Source: Methanobacterium sp. (GTDB taxonomy: Archaea; Methanobacteriota; Methanobacteria; Methanobacteriales; Methanobacteriaceae). Taken from it: DNA of 22,385 bases. This document shows, one piece after another, positions 14,865-22,278 of this stretch. A program made the position numbers and the translations under genes. The stretch is from the NCBI GenBank assembly GCA_028700095.1, contig JAQVTJ010000017.1, forward strand, positions 1 through 22,385, read 5' to 3'. The first letter of the stretch is position 1. Every line of letters starts with the position of its first letter. The notes beneath the pieces were generated by a model. It saw only the letters and a program-made list of their open reading frames with translations, was not told the DNA's origin and did not search any database.

Positions 14865-15797
14865 TTAATAATATACTTTAACAGCCTCTTTTAAATCATT
14901 ATAAAGTCCAAGTGCAGCTAATGCTCCAATTTCACCAGCTTCTCCTGTAACTGGAACTAACTGTACACCCACCTCTTTTGCTACTTTTTGCGCATCTTCC
15001 ACATACATCATAGTCTTTTTAGTGTCTTCAGCATATGATCTAAGTTTTTCAGGTATTTTAAACCCATCAAGAACAGCTATTGCTGTCTTTTCTGAAAGTG
15101 TATCTTTTTTAAGGAGTTCACAGGTTTTTTGGATTAATTCATCCCGTCTTCCAGGTTCAACTGCAAATACAATTGCAATTGCAACACAATTTTGGGTTTT
15201 ATTTGGATTATGTGGATAAAGCTGACATGTAACATGATCAATATATTCAAAGCCCATTTTATCAAGTTCCATTCCAACATTATTTGCAAGTGTCCATGTA
15301 GCTCCTTCTTGTTTTGTATCAGTATCATCAATTCCAATAATAACCTTCTGCATTTTTGGAGTTACAACAGCAGATCTTCCTACCTTTGATCCTCCGCCAA
15401 TATCATAAAGTTCCACATGTTTCACACCTTCTGCCATACCCCTGCACATAGCAGCACCTACACCCGCTCCAGCAAGACCTGCATGTACAATTTTTACCTC
15501 ATCACCTTCAACTGATACTTCTTCAATTCCTGCAGCTGAATAGCTTGGTTTAAGATTCATATTTGCTTTACCTATCTTAAGCTTGTAAATATGTCTGTCC
15601 CCATCTCTTTTTGAATCAAGTACCAAATCACTTGTTCTTTTATATTGGTAAACCATCCATTCAGAACCTCTTACACAAGGGTGGTATTCTACTAGTTCAA
15701 CTTGGTCATTATCTACCATAGTAATGACTTTTTTATAAGGTGCTATCCAAGGGTCTTTAAATTTAGTTTTTAAATCTTCGGGGGTTAATATTTCCAT
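14865..15797 (-). CDS. mmp11: Methanogenesis marker protein 11
   Basis: The 310-residue protein belongs to a family found in essentially all methanogens and not assigned a reaction, to my knowledge. The N-terminal half has WIAPYKKVITMVDNDQVELVEYHPCVRGSEWM; a glycine-rich stretch HAGLAGAGVGAAMCRGM (105-121) follows. The C-terminal half begins VIIGIDDTDTKQEGATW (152-168). That IGIDDTD motif is also the signature of TiaS, the tRNA-Ile2 agmatidine synthetase, so part of the fold is probably shared and may bind nucleotide. GGAGAG lies 5 bases before the ATG. It is separated from ribH by 195 AT-rich bases with its own TATA-like boxes (near 15890-15912) and is probably transcribed alone. Its presence is the best single marker that this is a methanogen. 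Confidence 0.92.
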   Translation of the reverse strand: MEILTPEDLKTKFKDPWIAPYKKVITMVDNDQVELVEYHPCVRGSEWMVYQYKRTSDLVLDSKRDGDRHIYKLKIGKANMNLKPSYSAAGIEEVSVEGDEVKIVHAGLAGAGVGAAMCRGMAEGVKHVELYDIGGGSKVGRSAVVTPKMQKVIIGIDDTDTKQEGATWTLANNVGMELDKMGFEYIDHVTCQLYPHNPNKTQNCVAIAIVFAVEPGRRDELIQKTCELLKKDTLSEKTAIAVLDGFKIPEKLRSYAEDTKKTMMYVEDAQKVAKEVGVQLVPVTGEAGEIGALAALGLYNDLKEAVKVYY

Positions 15798-15928
15798 GCA
15801 AACTCTCCAAGAATTTAGTTATATTATTAGCAAACATTTCTAATTTAACATTTAATCTATTATTATGATTAATATTAAGTCCTATTTTATACTATTTTAT
15901 ATTTACATTTAAGTTATAGTATTCTAAA

Positions 15929-15972
15929 CAAAATAAAAAAATAAAAAAAATATAATAGTTCTATAAAAAAAA
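15929..15972 (-). terminator. U-tract terminator after ribH
   Basis: Successive A-runs on the + strand (AAATAAAAAAATAAAAAAAA, then eight more A at about 15965-15972) give strong U-tracts within 65 bases after the ribH stop on the minus strand. The rest of the 15798-15992 gap holds TATA-like boxes for the next gene and nothing else recognisable. Confidence 0.5.
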
Positions 15973-15992
15973 GGTGAGGATAATATTAAATT

Positions 15993-16403
15993 TTACTGTA
16001 ATCTTTCAACCATTTTAACAGCTGCCTCAACAGCTCGTTTACCATAATCAATACGTTGATGTGCTTCAAGTCTTGTCATTTTCGGACCTGTTATTCCCAA
16101 TGCAACAGGTTTATTATAGTCCAATGAAAGATCTGTTATTTTACGAGAGGCATGTTGTATTACAATTTCATCATGTGATGTGGAACCTTCTATTACAGCT
16201 CCAATTGTAACAACTGCATCTATATCTTCCTGTTTAAGAAGTTTTTTTATTGCAAGTGGCATGTCAAAAACACCCGGCACAATTATAACTTCTGTTATTT
16301 CTGATTCTAGAAATTTTGCATGTTCTTTTGCTAGTTCTAACATCATATGTGTTATATCATAGTTGAATTCTGAAACTACTGCCCCAATCCTAACTTTTAC
16401 CAT
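15993..16403 (-). CDS. ribH: 6,7-dimethyl-8-ribityllumazine synthase
   Basis: RibH condenses 5-amino-6-ribitylamino-uracil with 3,4-dihydroxybutanone phosphate to give the lumazine precursor of riboflavin, which also supports FMN, FAD and indirectly F420-type cofactors. The 136-residue protein has VVSEFNYDIT near the N-terminus, VPGVFDMPLAIKKLL, GAVIEGSTSHDEIV with the catalytic His, and the C-terminal ITGPKMTRLEAHQRIDYGKRAVEAAVKMV, all close to the archaeal family. The ATG at 16403 is chosen because GGAG lies 11 bases upstream; the frame is open to a GTG at 16415, but that overlaps the ribosome site. TATA-like boxes upstream suggest its own promoter, although it follows the cysteine desulfurase and a microprotein on the same strand. 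Confidence 0.95.
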   Translation of the reverse strand: MVKVRIGAVVSEFNYDITHMMLELAKEHAKFLESEITEVIIVPGVFDMPLAIKKLLKQEDIDAVVTIGAVIEGSTSHDEIVIQHASRKITDLSLDYNKPVALGITGPKMTRLEAHQRIDYGKRAVEAAVKMVERLQ

Positions 16404-16458
16404 TGATTTACACACTCCTTAAATAATATCTTTTATTGTAAAATATTTTGTAAATTTA

Positions 16459-16529
16459 GATTTTATATAATCAAATTATTTCATTAAATCATTATATTCA
16501 TATTTTCTTAAAATAGGATTTTATATAAT
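16459..16529 (-). promoter_or_regulatory. Two identical TATA-like boxes upstream of ribH
   Basis: GATTTTATATAAT occurs twice on the + strand (16459-16471 and 16517-16529). On the minus strand each reads ATTATATAAAATC, a good archaeal TATA box. The nearer one is about 60 bases before the ribH ATG. They may be alternative start sites. Confidence 0.4.
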
Positions 16530-16548
16530 AGTGATTTTTTTTTATATA

Positions 16549-16632
16549 TTATGTAAATAAAATTGCACCTGCAACCGCACTAAAAACCATTATAAGAATT
16601 ATAAATATTGCTATATATTGTGGTCTGTCCAT
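16549..16632 (-). CDS. 27-aa hydrophobic microprotein downstream of the cysteine desulfurase
   Basis: The reading frame encodes 27 residues: a short polar start MDRPQYI followed by a single membrane helix AIFIILIMVFSAVAGAILF. The ATG lies 5 bases after the stop of the cysteine desulfurase gene, and GGAGAT inside the last codons of that gene is a correctly spaced ribosome site, so translation is probably coupled. No family is recognised. It could be a small accessory membrane protein. Confidence is limited by its size, but spacing, ribosome site and clean membrane-helix composition all fit a real gene. Confidence 0.6.
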   Translation of the reverse strand: MDRPQYIAIFIILIMVFSAVAGAILFT

Positions 16633-16637
16633 TTTTT

Positions 16638-17843
16638 TTAATCTCCAAAAAATTTTGAAATTTCTCTTAAGGTTTCTCCAAATATTTGAATTTCTTCACT
16701 TGTATTATAATAATGTACAGATGTTCTCACTGACCCTCCAAGTTCATATGATCCCATATGTCGTATTGCAGGAATTGCACAGTGATGACCGCTTCTTACA
16801 CAGATATTTTTAAGTTCATCTAATATTTTTGCAATATCATGTGCATTTACTCCATCTATATTGAATGATACTATACCATAAATATTTTCTGGATTACCAT
16901 ATATTATGGTATTATCTATACTATTTATTTCTTGGAATAATTGTGAAGTAAGTTTTTTACTGTGCTTTTCAACTTTGTCTATACCAATATTTTTAAGATA
17001 ATCCACAGCTGCTCCTAATCCAATAACTCCAGCAATATTCTGAGTTCCGCCTTCAAATCTTGCAGGAACATCTTCAAATTCAAAACTACCCCCAATAACA
17101 TTTGTAACTGTTCCCCCACCTAGATTCATGGGTTTCAGTTTCTCAACAGATTTCTCATCACAATATAAAAATCCTGTTCCAACCGGACCAAACAATCCTT
17201 TATGACCTGGGAATGAAACAAAATCTGCTTTAATCTTTTTTACATCAAACATGATATGTCCAGCAGATTGTGCTGCATCTATATGATAAAGAATATTATT
17301 TTCATCGGCAATTTTAGCTATTTCATTTATTGGCTGGACAGATCCTATGGCATTTGAAATATGTGTGGTTGTTATAAGTTTAGTATTATTATCAACAGCC
17401 GCTTCAACATCAGCTGAATCTATTACACCATATTTATCTGCATTTATAATGTTAAGATCTATTCCTTTCTTTTTTAGGTTTAACCATGGAATAAAATTAG
17501 AATGATGTTCTATATTAGGAACAATTATAGAGTCGCCTTTTTTAAAATTTAAACCATTTGCAACTAGATTAATTGCTTCGGTTGTGTTTTTTGTGAATAT
17601 TATCTCTGATGGTTTACAACCAATGAACTTTGAAATCTTAGATCTTGCTCCTTCAAATTCATTGGTTGATTTAACTGCTATTCTATAAGCCCCTCTACCA
17701 GTGTTTGAATTATAATTATTAAAATAGTCACACATTGCATTAACAACTGGTTTTGGAGTTGGTGTAGTACTGGCTGCATCTAAATATATTACATTTTCAA
17801 GTAATGGGATATCAGCTCTAATGTCAATATTACTATCTTCCAT
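16638..17843 (-). CDS. SufS/Csd-type cysteine desulfurase (class V aminotransferase)
   Basis: This PLP enzyme removes sulfur from cysteine as a persulfide for Fe-S cluster or thio-cofactor assembly. The 401-residue protein shows the N-terminal IYLDAASTTPTP (19-30), NIEHHSNFIPW (110-120), HIDAAQSAGH (187-196), the PLP lysine in SFPGHKGLFGP (K215), RFEGGTQNI (262-270), and the catalytic Cys355 in RSGHHCAIP, which marks the group II (SufS-like) branch. Group II enzymes normally work with a sulfur acceptor (SufE/SufU); none is seen here. The second ATG (17841-17843) is taken as the start because GGAGT lies 6 bases before it; the first ATG (17849) touches that site. It follows leuB after 138 bases and is coupled to a 27-aa membrane microprotein. 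Confidence 0.93.
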   Translation of the reverse strand: MEDSNIDIRADIPLLENVIYLDAASTTPTPKPVVNAMCDYFNNYNSNTGRGAYRIAVKSTNEFEGARSKISKFIGCKPSEIIFTKNTTEAINLVANGLNFKKGDSIIVPNIEHHSNFIPWLNLKKKGIDLNIINADKYGVIDSADVEAAVDNNTKLITTTHISNAIGSVQPINEIAKIADENNILYHIDAAQSAGHIMFDVKKIKADFVSFPGHKGLFGPVGTGFLYCDEKSVEKLKPMNLGGGTVTNVIGGSFEFEDVPARFEGGTQNIAGVIGLGAAVDYLKNIGIDKVEKHSKKLTSQLFQEINSIDNTIIYGNPENIYGIVSFNIDGVNAHDIAKILDELKNICVRSGHHCAIPAIRHMGSYELGGSVRTSVHYYNTSEEIQIFGETLREISKFFGD

Positions 17844-17959
17844 ACTCATACTCCAAATTTTTTTTTATATAAAAATTGTATTAATTTTATATATGGGAAA
17901 ATGTATCTAATTAAATTTATTATGAGGATTATGAAAACTGTAAATCAGATCATTAAATA

Positions 17960-17993
17960 ATAGAAGAATTGGGGATAATGCCTATTCTTCTAT
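17960..17993 (-). repeat. Stem-loop overlapping the leuB stop codon
   Basis: Perfect 10-bp arms ATAGAAGAAT and ATTCTTCTAT are separated by 14 bases. One arm contains the last leuB codons, and the stop lies at the base of the loop. It would form a hairpin at the 3' end of the leuB message, acting as a processing or stability element, or as part of a terminator. Confidence 0.45.
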
Positions 17994-18968
17994 ATATTTA
18001 GCTTTTATTTCTGCAGCCATTTCCATAGTTGTAGCATTACCTCCAAGATCCATGGTAACAACTTTTTTATCATTTAAAACAGTTATTAATGCTTTTTCAA
18101 GTTTTCTTGCTTCTTTATTTTCATCAAGATAGTCTAGCATCATTACAGCAGATAATATCATGGCAGAAGGGTTTGCAATGCCTTTTCCAGCAATATTAGG
18201 TGCAGAACCATGTACTGGTTCGAATAATCCCTGGTTTTCACCTATATTTGCTGAAGGTATAAGTCCTAACCCTCCGACAAGTCCTGCTCCTTCATCTGAT
18301 AATATATCTCCAAATAAATTGGTTGTAACTATAATATCAAACATATTAGGATTTGTAATTAGAAACATTGCAGTTGCATCAACATATTTATCATCAGTTT
18401 CTATTGTGAAGTCTTGTGCAACTTTATAAAAATTATCTTTGAAAATTCCATCGGTTTTTTTCAGTACATTTGCCTTATGAACCGCTGTTACTTTTTTTCT
18501 TCCAGTTTTTTTAGCATATTCAAATGCATATCTACATATTCTCTCGGATGCTTGGTTGGTTATAATTCTAACTGCTGTTGCTCCATCTTTTATATATTCC
18601 TCAATACCAGAATATAACCCTTCAGTGTTTTCTCTTACTATAACAAAGTCTATATTATCAGGAACAGATTTAATACCAGGATAAGCCTTAACTGGTCTGA
18701 GATTTACATATAAATCTAATTCTCGTCTGAGTTTAACTATAACATCTGCTGCGGTTTCACCTGCTGCACCAAATAAACATGCTTTGGATTGTTTTACAAT
18801 ATCTATTGTTTCTTGTGGAAGTGGTATTCCAGTTTTTTTGGCATATTCATCTCCTGCATCAGTAAATATATATTCAAATTCAATGTCAGAAGCATCTAAT
18901 ACATGAAGTGTTGCTTCCATAACCTCTTTTCCTATCCCATCTCCAGGTATAACTGCTATTTTATACAT
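17982..18968 (-). CDS. leuB: 3-isopropylmalate dehydrogenase (archaeal LeuB)
   Basis: This NAD-dependent beta-decarboxylating dehydrogenase converts 3-isopropylmalate to 2-oxoisocaproate in leucine synthesis. The 328-residue protein has IAVIPGDGIG (4-13), the substrate segment AADVIVKLRRELDLYVNLRP with the Arg set, IVRENTEGLYSGIE, VTAVHKANVLK, TNLFGDILSDEGAGLVGGLG with the metal-binding Asp residues, and the NAD-binding GLFEPVHGSAPNIAGKGIANP. The AADVIVKLR helix resembles the Methanocaldococcus LeuB-type paralogue (MJ0720, from memory) rather than the homoisocitrate dehydrogenase AksF of coenzyme B synthesis. The ATG at 18968 is chosen because GGTG lies 6 bases upstream; the in-frame ATG at 18980 precedes that site. 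It follows leuC and leuD; a TATA-like box near 19038-19048 may give extra transcription. Confidence 0.9.
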   Translation of the reverse strand: MYKIAVIPGDGIGKEVMEATLHVLDASDIEFEYIFTDAGDEYAKKTGIPLPQETIDIVKQSKACLFGAAGETAADVIVKLRRELDLYVNLRPVKAYPGIKSVPDNIDFVIVRENTEGLYSGIEEYIKDGATAVRIITNQASERICRYAFEYAKKTGRKKVTAVHKANVLKKTDGIFKDNFYKVAQDFTIETDDKYVDATAMFLITNPNMFDIIVTTNLFGDILSDEGAGLVGGLGLIPSANIGENQGLFEPVHGSAPNIAGKGIANPSAMILSAVMMLDYLDENKEARKLEKALITVLNDKKVVTMDLGGNATTMEMAAEIKAKYIEE

Positions 18969-19072
18969 TAAAAACACCATTTTATTTTATTTTTAAAAAA
19001 TTTTTAAGGTTTTTATCAAATTTTTTTTTTTATAGAAATTATATATTCTAAACTAATACTGTTATGTTTTTA

Positions 19073-19573
19073 TTATCCTTCTTTAATTTCTTGAAGATGA
19101 TTTTTAAGGTAATTTATTAATCCTCCTTCTTTCATGATTTCTAACATGAAATCTGGTAATGGTTGGATTTCAAACTCTTCATTTGTATCTAGATCCTTTA
19201 GAATTCCTTTGTCAATATTAATTTCTATAATATCTCCCTGTGATATGTGTCCTTCTATATTTTTAGCTTCAATTAAAGGAAGACCTATGTTTATTGAGTT
19301 TCTGTAGAATATTCTTGCAAATGATTCTGCAACCACCGCAAATATTCCTGCTCCTTTAATTGCTATGGGTGCATGTTCTCTTGAGGATCCGCAGCCAAAA
19401 TTTTTGCCTGCAACCATAATATCTCCTTTTTTAACTTTTTTAGCAAATTCAGGATCATATCCTTCCATAACACATGCAGCTAATTCTTTTTCATCTCTTA
19501 ATACAAGATATCTTCCAGGTATTATAATATCAGTATCAATATCATCTCCAAATTTCCAAACTTTTCCTTTCAA
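19073..19573 (-). CDS. leuD: 3-isopropylmalate dehydratase small subunit
   Basis: LeuD is the swivel-domain subunit that pairs with LeuC to isomerise 2-isopropylmalate and 3-isopropylmalate. The 166-residue protein has FGDDIDTDIIIPGRYL (8-23), AGKNFGCGSSREHAPIAIKGAG (substrate-binding SSREH) and FARIFYRNSINIGLPLIE. The loop after YL decides substrate in this family: homoaconitase small subunits have Arg-Thr there, isopropylmalate isomerases have Val. Here it reads YLVL (22-25), favouring leucine synthesis over the coenzyme B pathway. The start is TTG with GGAAGGTG 7 bases upstream. The gene lies 76 bases after leuC on the same strand and 104 bases before leuB, so the three form the expected unit. 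Confidence 0.9.
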   Translation of the reverse strand: MKGKVWKFGDDIDTDIIIPGRYLVLRDEKELAACVMEGYDPEFAKKVKKGDIMVAGKNFGCGSSREHAPIAIKGAGIFAVVAESFARIFYRNSINIGLPLIEAKNIEGHISQGDIIEINIDKGILKDLDTNEEFEIQPLPDFMLEIMKEGGLINYLKNHLQEIKEG

Positions 19574-19649
19574 TTCCCAACACCTTCCTTTCCATTTATA
19601 TTTCCATTTTTTTTCTATTTTATAACAAGTTTAATAGGATAGATTCTAC

Positions 19650-20903
19650 TTAGATTGTTCTAGGATCGGTAATTTTTCCTTTGATTGCTGAAGCTGCTGC
19701 TACTGCTGCTGAACTAAGATATACTTCTGCATCAGAGCTTCCTTGTCTTCCTTTAAAGTTTCTGTTTGAAGTTGAAAGACTAACTTCACCTGGTCCAACA
19801 AGTCCTATATGTCCACCTAAACATGGGCCGCAGCATGGGTTACATACCAATGCTCCTGAATCTATAAATATTCTTAAAAGACCTTCATCCATTGCTTTGG
19901 TGTATATTTCTCTTGACGCAGGTATTACAAGCATTCTAATATTTTTTGATATGTCTTTTCCTTTTAATATCTTTGCAGCTACTCTTAAATCATTTAATCT
20001 GCCATTTGTACAAGATCCAAGGAATACTTGATCTATGTATGTTCCTTCAACTTCAGATACTGGTTTTACATTGTCTACATTATGTGGACAGGCTATCTGA
20101 GGTTCGAGTTGGTTGACATTAATATGTATGGTTTCAAGTGAAGATGCGTTATTATCTGTTTTCATGGTTTCATAGGGTTTGGTTGATCTTCCTTTGAGAT
20201 AGTTTATTGTTTTTTCATCAGGTTCAACAAGGCCTGTTTTACCACCCATTTCAATTGCCATATTACAAAGAACCATTCTATCAGATATACTCATATTTCT
20301 TGTTGTTTCCCCTCTAAATTCACATGCTTTATAAGTAGCACCATCTGCACCAATATTACCTATTATATTAAGAACAACATCCTTTGCAAATACATTATCT
20401 GGTAATTTTCCTGTGATATCAAATTTTATTGTTTCAGGTACTTTAAACCAGAGTTTGCCTGTTGCAAAAACCATTGCCATATCAGTTGATCCTATTCCTG
20501 TAGCAAATGCACCTAATGCACCATGTGTACATGTATGGGAATCTGTACCTACAACAACTTCTCCAGGTATAATATGTCCTTTTTCTGGGAGAACTTGGTG
20601 ACATACACCTTCTCTTATATCATAAAAATTGTTAATTCCTTGTTCTGTGACAAATTTTCTCATGAACATATGATTATTTGCTGCATCAATTGAATCAGCT
20701 GGAACTTGATGATCAAAAACAATCACTATCTTCTCAGGATCCCATACCTTTTTTATCCCTATTTTATAATATTCAACAGATAATGGTCCTGTTAAATCAT
20801 GGGTCATAGCAATATCTATATTTGCCATTATTATCTCCCCTGCTTCTGCTTCTTTATTGCCTGATGCTTTTACAAGTATTTTTTCTGCCATGGTCATTGC
20901 CAT
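19650..20903 (-). CDS. leuC: 3-isopropylmalate dehydratase large subunit
   Basis: LeuC is the Fe-S hydro-lyase subunit of isopropylmalate isomerase, in the aconitase superfamily. The 417-residue archaeal form shows DHQVPADS (64-71), VGTDSHTCTHGALGAFATGIGSTDMA (118-143), the cluster cysteines in FLGSCTNGR (C298) and CNPCCGPCLGGH (C358, C361), and the C-terminal NRNFKGRQGSSDAEVYLSS with the substrate-binding Arg. Archaeal members usually have NPTCGPC, and this one has an extra Cys (357) in place of Thr. Homoaconitase large subunits (AksD/HacA) are close relatives, so the leucine assignment relies on the neighbours leuD and leuB. GGAGG lies 7 bases before the ATG. A MarR-family regulator gene ends 72 bases upstream and may be co-transcribed. 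Confidence 0.9.
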   Translation of the reverse strand: MAMTMAEKILVKASGNKEAEAGEIIMANIDIAMTHDLTGPLSVEYYKIGIKKVWDPEKIVIVFDHQVPADSIDAANNHMFMRKFVTEQGINNFYDIREGVCHQVLPEKGHIIPGEVVVGTDSHTCTHGALGAFATGIGSTDMAMVFATGKLWFKVPETIKFDITGKLPDNVFAKDVVLNIIGNIGADGATYKACEFRGETTRNMSISDRMVLCNMAIEMGGKTGLVEPDEKTINYLKGRSTKPYETMKTDNNASSLETIHINVNQLEPQIACPHNVDNVKPVSEVEGTYIDQVFLGSCTNGRLNDLRVAAKILKGKDISKNIRMLVIPASREIYTKAMDEGLLRIFIDSGALVCNPCCGPCLGGHIGLVGPGEVSLSTSNRNFKGRQGSSDAEVYLSSAAVAAASAIKGKITDPRTI

Positions 20904-20975
20904 TTAAATCCCTCCAATAATAATTTTATTTTATTAATTATGTTTAAGATTCCAAAATATTCTATGATATTTATT

Positions 20976-21398
20976 TTATTTGATGGTTGCAATTTTATCC
21001 ACAATTTTAATGAAATTCTCTACTTCTTCAGGATTTAAAATCTTTAACATTTTTTTAATTGTATTTTTATGAGCCTGTTTATGCATTTTTATTATCTCAT
21101 TACCTTTAGAAGTGAGTTTTAAAAAATAGAAACGTTTATCATCTGTAGATTGTATTTTATTTACAATACCCAGATTAATAAGTTGGTTAATAGCTATTGA
21201 AACAGTTGATTTTTTAAGATCAATGGATTTTGAAATTTCTGAAACATTTATATCTTCATTTTTATGGATTAATTCAATATAATAAAGTTGTCTTAATGTA
21301 TATTCTTTTAATTGACCTGTTAAAATGTCTTTTTGAAGTTTTTGCATTATTTCATTTAATTTATCTATTGATTCCACTAATTCAAGCTCTTGATTCAT
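20976..21398 (-). CDS. MarR-family transcriptional regulator
   Basis: The 140-residue protein has the MarR layout: N-terminal dimerisation helices, then a winged helix-turn-helix with INVSEISKSIDLKKSTVSIAINQLINLGIVNKIQSTDDKRFYFLKLTSKG (about 49-98), the DDKR wing, and a long C-terminal helix pair. Members bind short palindromes as dimers and are often released by small molecules. GGTGGGTGA lies 3 bases before the ATG. The gene is immediately upstream of leuC on the same strand, so control of the leuCDB unit is possible but not shown. A perfect 6-bp-arm inverted repeat next to its TATA box suggests autoregulation. Confidence 0.88.
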   Translation of the reverse strand: MNQELELVESIDKLNEIMQKLQKDILTGQLKEYTLRQLYYIELIHKNEDINVSEISKSIDLKKSTVSIAINQLINLGIVNKIQSTDDKRFYFLKLTSKGNEIIKMHKQAHKNTIKKMLKILNPEEVENFIKIVDKIATIK

Positions 21399-21419
21399 TG
21401 TTCACCCACCAATCAAAGA

Positions 21420-21445
21420 TATATATATATAGTTTTATCAAACTA
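21420..21445 (-). promoter_or_regulatory. TATA box and inverted-repeat operator of the MarR gene
   Basis: On the minus strand an ACTATATATATATCT-type TATA box (about 21419-21432) is overlapped at its upstream side by TAGTTT-GATA-AAACTA (21430-21445), a perfect inverted repeat. The placement over the BRE/TATA is typical for a repressor site. Confidence 0.5.
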
Positions 21446-21678
21446 ACTATTATAAATTGTTTGTTATTTTATTCCCACTTACCCAAAAAAAATAAAATAT
21501 TATAAATAGCTTTATAGTGTTTATAAATAATCTTAAAAAAAACAGATTTATATTATAATTATTAAAATTTTTTTGAAAATTAAAATATAATACTAAAATA
21601 ATGAAACATTTTAATGATTCTAACAACATAATTGTAATAAAAAAAGAATTATTAATAATACAAGCAATTTTTGTAAAT
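21446..21678. other. AT-rich divergent spacer without a recognised gene
   Basis: The gap between the MarR and RPA genes is 334 bases and over 80 percent A+T. A minus-strand open frame (21450-21791) runs through it and into the start of RPA, but its Ile/Phe/Leu/Asn-only composition and lack of ribosome site make it non-coding. Apart from the two promoters I see nothing in it. Confidence 0.5.
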
Positions 21679-21725
21679 CTTATATAAATTAAATATACTA
21701 TGGATAAGAGATATTGAAGTGAGGG
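21679..21725 (+). promoter_or_regulatory. Promoter and ribosome binding site of the RPA gene
   Basis: CTTATATAAATT (21679-21690) is a good TATA box about 45 bases before the ATG. GAGG (21721-21724) lies 8 bases before it. Both fit a leadered archaeal transcript starting near 21710. Confidence 0.55.
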
Positions 21726-21732
21726 AATACAA

Positions 21733-22278
21733 ATGAGTGGCCAGGAAATAAAGAGTGAATATGAAAAGATTAAAGATAAAATATCATACAATGACTTCTT
21801 AAAGAGAATGGAAGAACGAAAACATGACTATGAAGATGTTAGTTTCATGAGTGAACTAGACATAGCCCGCACCATAGTTGGAGAATATATTAATGAAGAA
21901 AATAAACCATTATCAGAGGCAAATGAAGTACATAAAATAAGAAAACTTGAAACTGGTCATGATAACATCAGCATAACAGGAAGAGTACTGCATATATCCC
22001 ATGTGAAAAAATTTACAAGTAAAAAGGGAAGAGAAGGAAAACTTGCAAATATGATATTATCCGATGATACAGGCGAAGTTCGGGTAGTTCTATGGACAGA
22101 AAATATTAAATTCCTTAAAAAAATATCAGAAGGAGATGTAATTAAAATCAACAATGCTGAAGTAAAGCAAGGATTCAGAGAAGATGAAGTACATATGAAA
22201 TTAGATTCAACCATACAGAAGCTGGATGAAAAAGATTTTGAAACATTTCCAAAATATGATGATAAAATCACAATATAG
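21733..22278 (+). CDS. Replication protein A (single-stranded DNA-binding), N-terminal part before a frame break
   Basis: RPA coats single-stranded DNA in replication, repair and recombination. The 181 residues comprise a charged N-terminal helical region (1-75, with YNDFLKRMEERK and SFMSELDIARTIVGEYI) and one OB-fold (about 78-175: NISITGRVLHISHVKKFTSKKGREGKLANMILSDDTGEVRVVLWTENI). Methanogen RPA proteins are longer, with several OB-folds and a zinc finger, so 181 residues is only the first part. The frame ends at TAG 22276-22278 after KYDDKITI, but the next bases in the -1 frame encode the expected continuation. Either the gene is frameshifted in this genome, the shift is programmed, or the sequence has an error. 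Confidence 0.85.
   Translation: MSGQEIKSEYEKIKDKISYNDFLKRMEERKHDYEDVSFMSELDIARTIVGEYINEENKPLSEANEVHKIRKLETGHDNISITGRVLHISHVKKFTSKKGREGKLANMILSDDTGEVRVVLWTENIKFLKKISEGDVIKINNAEVKQGFREDEVHMKLDSTIQKLDEKDFETFPKYDDKITI

Noticed and set aside
19681..20031. 116-aa plus-strand frame with APCLP/PPKHGPQHG pattern inside leuC
   Set aside because: It is antisense to the conserved LeuC cluster region; the odd composition comes from the CNPCCGPC codons.
21450..21791. 113-aa minus-strand open frame upstream of RPA
   Set aside because: Composition is almost only Ile, Phe, Leu, Asn and Ser from AT-rich DNA, it overlaps the RPA start and promoter on the other strand, and it has no ribosome site.
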